Source of the DNA: Leptolyngbyaceae cyanobacterium C42_A2020_001
Lineage (GTDB): Bacteria; Cyanobacteriota; Cyanobacteriia; Leptolyngbyales; Leptolyngbyaceae
Assembly (NCBI GenBank): GCA_015272515.1
Contig: JACYLN010000039.1
Span: forward strand, 1-36,056
Reading direction: 5' to 3'
DNA length: 36,056 nt
The notes under the pieces were generated by a model, which saw nothing but the letters and a program-made list of their open reading frames with translations, was not told the DNA's origin and ran no database searches. Every line of letters begins with the position of its first letter. Within the stretch, counting starts at the first letter, position 1. Made by a program: the position numbers and the translations under genes. Positions 33,921 through 36,056 of this stretch are shown here, piece by piece.

Positions 33921-35378
33921 ATGATGGACCCTTTAGTAATTAAGGTTTTCGGGTTAATCACTTTTAGTTTTGTCATGACTTTGACCATTCTTTCTTTCTT
34001 TCTGACGGACAAAGTTCATGCTGAAAAAACTGAGTCTTCCCATGCGTCTCTCGCTGAAAAGATGACTCAAGCCTTTGCTAATAAAACTTTCAAAATTTTA
34101 CTGGTCTCTATTTGTTCGTTTACCATATCTGTTTATATCTTTTATACATTGCTGGAACTCTATGAATATTTTATCTATCCAACTTCGATTAAAAGTTTTA
34201 TTGACTTTAAGTGGTTTTATCTGGCAAGCAAAATGACTCGTGCTGGAATAAATCCATACGATTTTGATTCTGCTACATACTTGAAAGGCTTCAGAAAATA
34301 TTTTGAAATTAATTCAAATATGAAACCTGTGCCATTTGTTTATCCTCCTAATATCATTCCTATTGTTTTCCCTCTGAGTTATCTTAGTAGTGCGAATGCT
34401 GCTCGAATTTTTTTTATTATTAATTTAGTTAGTTTTGTGTTGCTGCTGAAAGGAGCAGTTAGCCTCCTAAATAAGAAGGATTTAGTTTGGCGGGTAATGT
34501 GCGTGCTTCTATGTTTATCAATTTTTGGAGCAACATTAAATTTATCTCTAGGACAGTTCTCATCTATTGCTGTTTGTTTTTTAGTCTGGAGCATTTTTTA
34601 CGCTAAGAAGGGGGAAAATGCTATAGCTGGGCTTCTCTTAGGAATTAGTACCATTAAACCAACCTTATCTGTATTATTTATTCCTTACTTTTTATTCAAG
34701 AAAAGATATTTATTGATATTTACTAGTCTGTTGACTTCTTCTGCTTTAGCAGTTGTTGGATTGTGGATGAGCGGGAACACGAATGTTCTGAGATTTTTAC
34801 GCTTATATAAGGATAATTCTAAGGTATTCTTTTCACACTTCTTTGAATCGCCTTACACTTCACCGACAAGGATTGATGCAGGGGTCATTCCTGCTGGGCT
34901 TTTTCCCGGTAATGTTGATTTGATCAATTTAATGTCAGCTTTGCTCATTGCTATTCTTTCTGCAAGTGTGGTCATTTTTATTTATCAGAATCGCAAACGC
35001 GGTCAATTTTTGTTGAGTTCAACCTTTTCTTATGCTGAAATTGCTTTGCTTGCGTGCTTGAGTTTAGTCATGGGTTATGCTCAACCACAAAATGCAGTGA
35101 TTTTGGTCTTTGTAGTAGTTTTTCTAATCAACTTTTGTCAATCTCAGCTTAAAGCATACTCAGGATTTGACATGTTTTGTTTATTTTTTATTGTTTTGTG
35201 TTTGGTAATGCATTCGCATATTGCTTATCGTTACTTCTGGCATATATATACTGCAACTGCAGGAGTAGCTCCTTTTGTGAGAGCAACTATCGGTTTACTC
35301 CCTAATTACGCAATTGTAAGTTTGATATTTTCCATTTTGACTTTAAAAACATCGACATTGGTAGATGCTACAGACTGA
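33921..35378 (+). CDS. GT87-like (DUF2029) membrane glycosyltransferase
   Basis: GT87 proteins are GT-C mannosyl/arabinosyl-type transferases using polyprenyl-phosphate sugars. The 485-residue protein has about 11-12 helices. After two N-terminal helices and a charged loop, the diagnostic first periplasmic loop reads DFKWFYLASKMTRAGINPYDF, followed by PFVYPPNIIPIVFP. Later come TLNLSLGQFSSIAVCFLVWS and LLLGISTIKPTLSVLFIPYF, the standard 'K-P' helix of the family, and MGYAQPQNAVILV. The ATG at 33921 was chosen (tandem ATGATG); the frame is open 72 nt further up, but without protein-like content. It follows the TVP38 gene by 111 bp. Confidence 0.83.
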   Translation: MMDPLVIKVFGLITFSFVMTLTILSFFLTDKVHAEKTESSHASLAEKMTQAFANKTFKILLVSICSFTISVYIFYTLLELYEYFIYPTSIKSFIDFKWFYLASKMTRAGINPYDFDSATYLKGFRKYFEINSNMKPVPFVYPPNIIPIVFPLSYLSSANAARIFFIINLVSFVLLLKGAVSLLNKKDLVWRVMCVLLCLSIFGATLNLSLGQFSSIAVCFLVWSIFYAKKGENAIAGLLLGISTIKPTLSVLFIPYFLFKKRYLLIFTSLLTSSALAVVGLWMSGNTNVLRFLRLYKDNSKVFFSHFFESPYTSPTRIDAGVIPAGLFPGNVDLINLMSALLIAILSASVVIFIYQNRKRGQFLLSSTFSYAEIALLACLSLVMGYAQPQNAVILVFVVVFLINFCQSQLKAYSGFDMFCLFFIVLCLVMHSHIAYRYFWHIYTATAGVAPFVRATIGLLPNYAIVSLIFSILTLKTSTLVDATD

Positions 35379-35446
35379 TGAACTCGGTACTTTAATGGAT
35401 TAAACATTTCAATCACAGTTAATCATAGAAGTGAGAGAGAATTACT

Positions 35447-36043
35447 ATGTCATTAATCGGCCATTCTGTTTCACCATATATAGTTTATTTGAGTTATTTC
35501 TTTCTCATTCTAGTTGGGCTGGGAGTTAACATTTTAGGTCGCAGACGATTTGGTTGTGAATGGAATTTGCAATTAGGTGTCAAAGTTTCTGCCATTCTGA
35601 TAGGCTTATTTATCTTCATCTTTGGTGCTCCCATCAACTTCTTTAGTGATTTTATGGTTGCTTACTATCCTGCGGGTCGTCTGGTGCTAGAAAATCCCTA
35701 TGGGCTTTACAACCTCAATGTTGTATTTGTGAATATCCCGATTATTGCTTTAATTTTTATCCCTTTCTCTTTTGTCAGTCCCCACTTCGCTATCGCTTTA
35801 TTAGTAATAGTTACTTCTTTAATTGCCATCTTAAGTTACAGGCTCTTATCGAGTTTTAGTAAAGTCACGGGATGGAAGATGTTAGCTTTATTCAGTCTAT
35901 TTTCAATTAGCGGCCCTTTAATTTATAGCTTCAAAGAAGGCAATAGTACTCACTTTGTTCTACCGCTCATCTTGATTGCACTGCTACTTTTACATAGAAG
36001 CCAACGAGTGCATCCCACTTTTGCGATGAGTATAAGTGCTTAA
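35447..36043 (+). pseudogene. Second GT87-like gene, apparently frameshifted near the window edge
   Basis: The 198-residue reading has the same landmarks as GT87/DUF2029 proteins: a first helix pair, the periplasmic loop FFSDFMVAYYPAGRLVLENPYGLYN, IPIIALIFIPFSFV, and SFKEGNSTHFVLPLILIALL. It then stops just where the family continues with a conserved 'GLA...KP' helix. Full-length members are about 400 residues or more. At the end, MSISA is followed by TAA-GCC-TAA; adding one base before the first stop would give A-L-S-L-I-F, as expected there. It may therefore be a one-base deletion, or a sequencing error, rather than a short natural protein. GAGAGAGAA precedes the ATG at 35447. Confidence 0.6.
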
Positions 36044-36056
36044 GCCTAATTTTTGA

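Noticed and set aside
24895-36056. AT-rich right third as a prophage or integrative element
   Set aside because: There are no integrase, structural phage, replication or transposase genes and no tRNA-flanked attachment sites; contents are all membrane glycan enzymes.

Overview
The window reads as a chromosomal segment of a filamentous, Leptolyngbya-like cyanobacterium. The evidence is the photosystem I genes psaF and psaJ, the carotenoid gene crtQ, a Tic22-family protein, several cyanobacteria-specific small families (DUF4332, DUF2949, a free-standing PCP_red protein) and frequent copies of the HIP1 octamer GCGATCGC. The genus is inferred from general character, not from a marker gene.

Left edge (1-1827): a decayed type II restriction-modification locus on the minus strand. 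A HindVP-like restriction endonuclease is open over about 1.1 kb apart from one in-frame TAA. A short stretch just downstream looks like the broken start of a cytosine-5 DNA methyltransferase. The next ~630 bp hold no gene I can defend.

Housekeeping core (1828-24894): mostly single genes or short operons. They are prmC; a tic22-like gene; an orphan amino-acid-type ABC substrate-binding lipoprotein; a small hypothetical gene with a terminator; tRNA-Pro(UGG); a DUF4332 gene convergent with a GNAT gene; a closely spaced trio (tandem-ACT protein, alpha/beta hydrolase, Rpn-family nuclease); tsaD divergent from psaF-psaJ; remA-gmk divergent from an NFACT/RqcH gene; a candidate small RNA with a strong terminator; a GT4 glycosyltransferase and an initiating sugar-phosphate transferase (exopolysaccharide type); a secreted three-repeat protein; hemE; an extended-SDR epimerase; a DUF2949 gene; a PCP_red gene divergent from crtQ; an SRPBCC gene; and a class I fructose-bisphosphate aldolase gene.

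Right third (24895-36056): more AT-rich, and HIP1 is absent over roughly the last 6 kb. All genes are on the plus strand and almost all encode polytopic membrane proteins: an acyltransferase-3; a 1081-residue protein joining a GT-C-like membrane half to a six-hairpin-glycosidase-like half; a GT39/PMT-like glycosyltransferase; a GtrB/DPM1-like polyprenyl-phosphate glycosyltransferase overlapping by 4 nt a TVP38/DedA-type membrane protein; a GT87 (DUF2029) protein; and a second GT87-like gene that looks frameshifted at the window edge. My reading is a lipid-linked sugar pathway. The GT2 enzyme would load a sugar on polyprenyl phosphate on the cytoplasmic face, the TVP38 protein could move or recycle the carrier, and the GT-C enzymes (GT39, GT87, the fusion) would use it outside to decorate a surface glycan or protein, with the acyltransferase adding acyl groups. 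This cluster, especially the fusion and the GT2-TVP38 coupling, is the best candidate for something undescribed.
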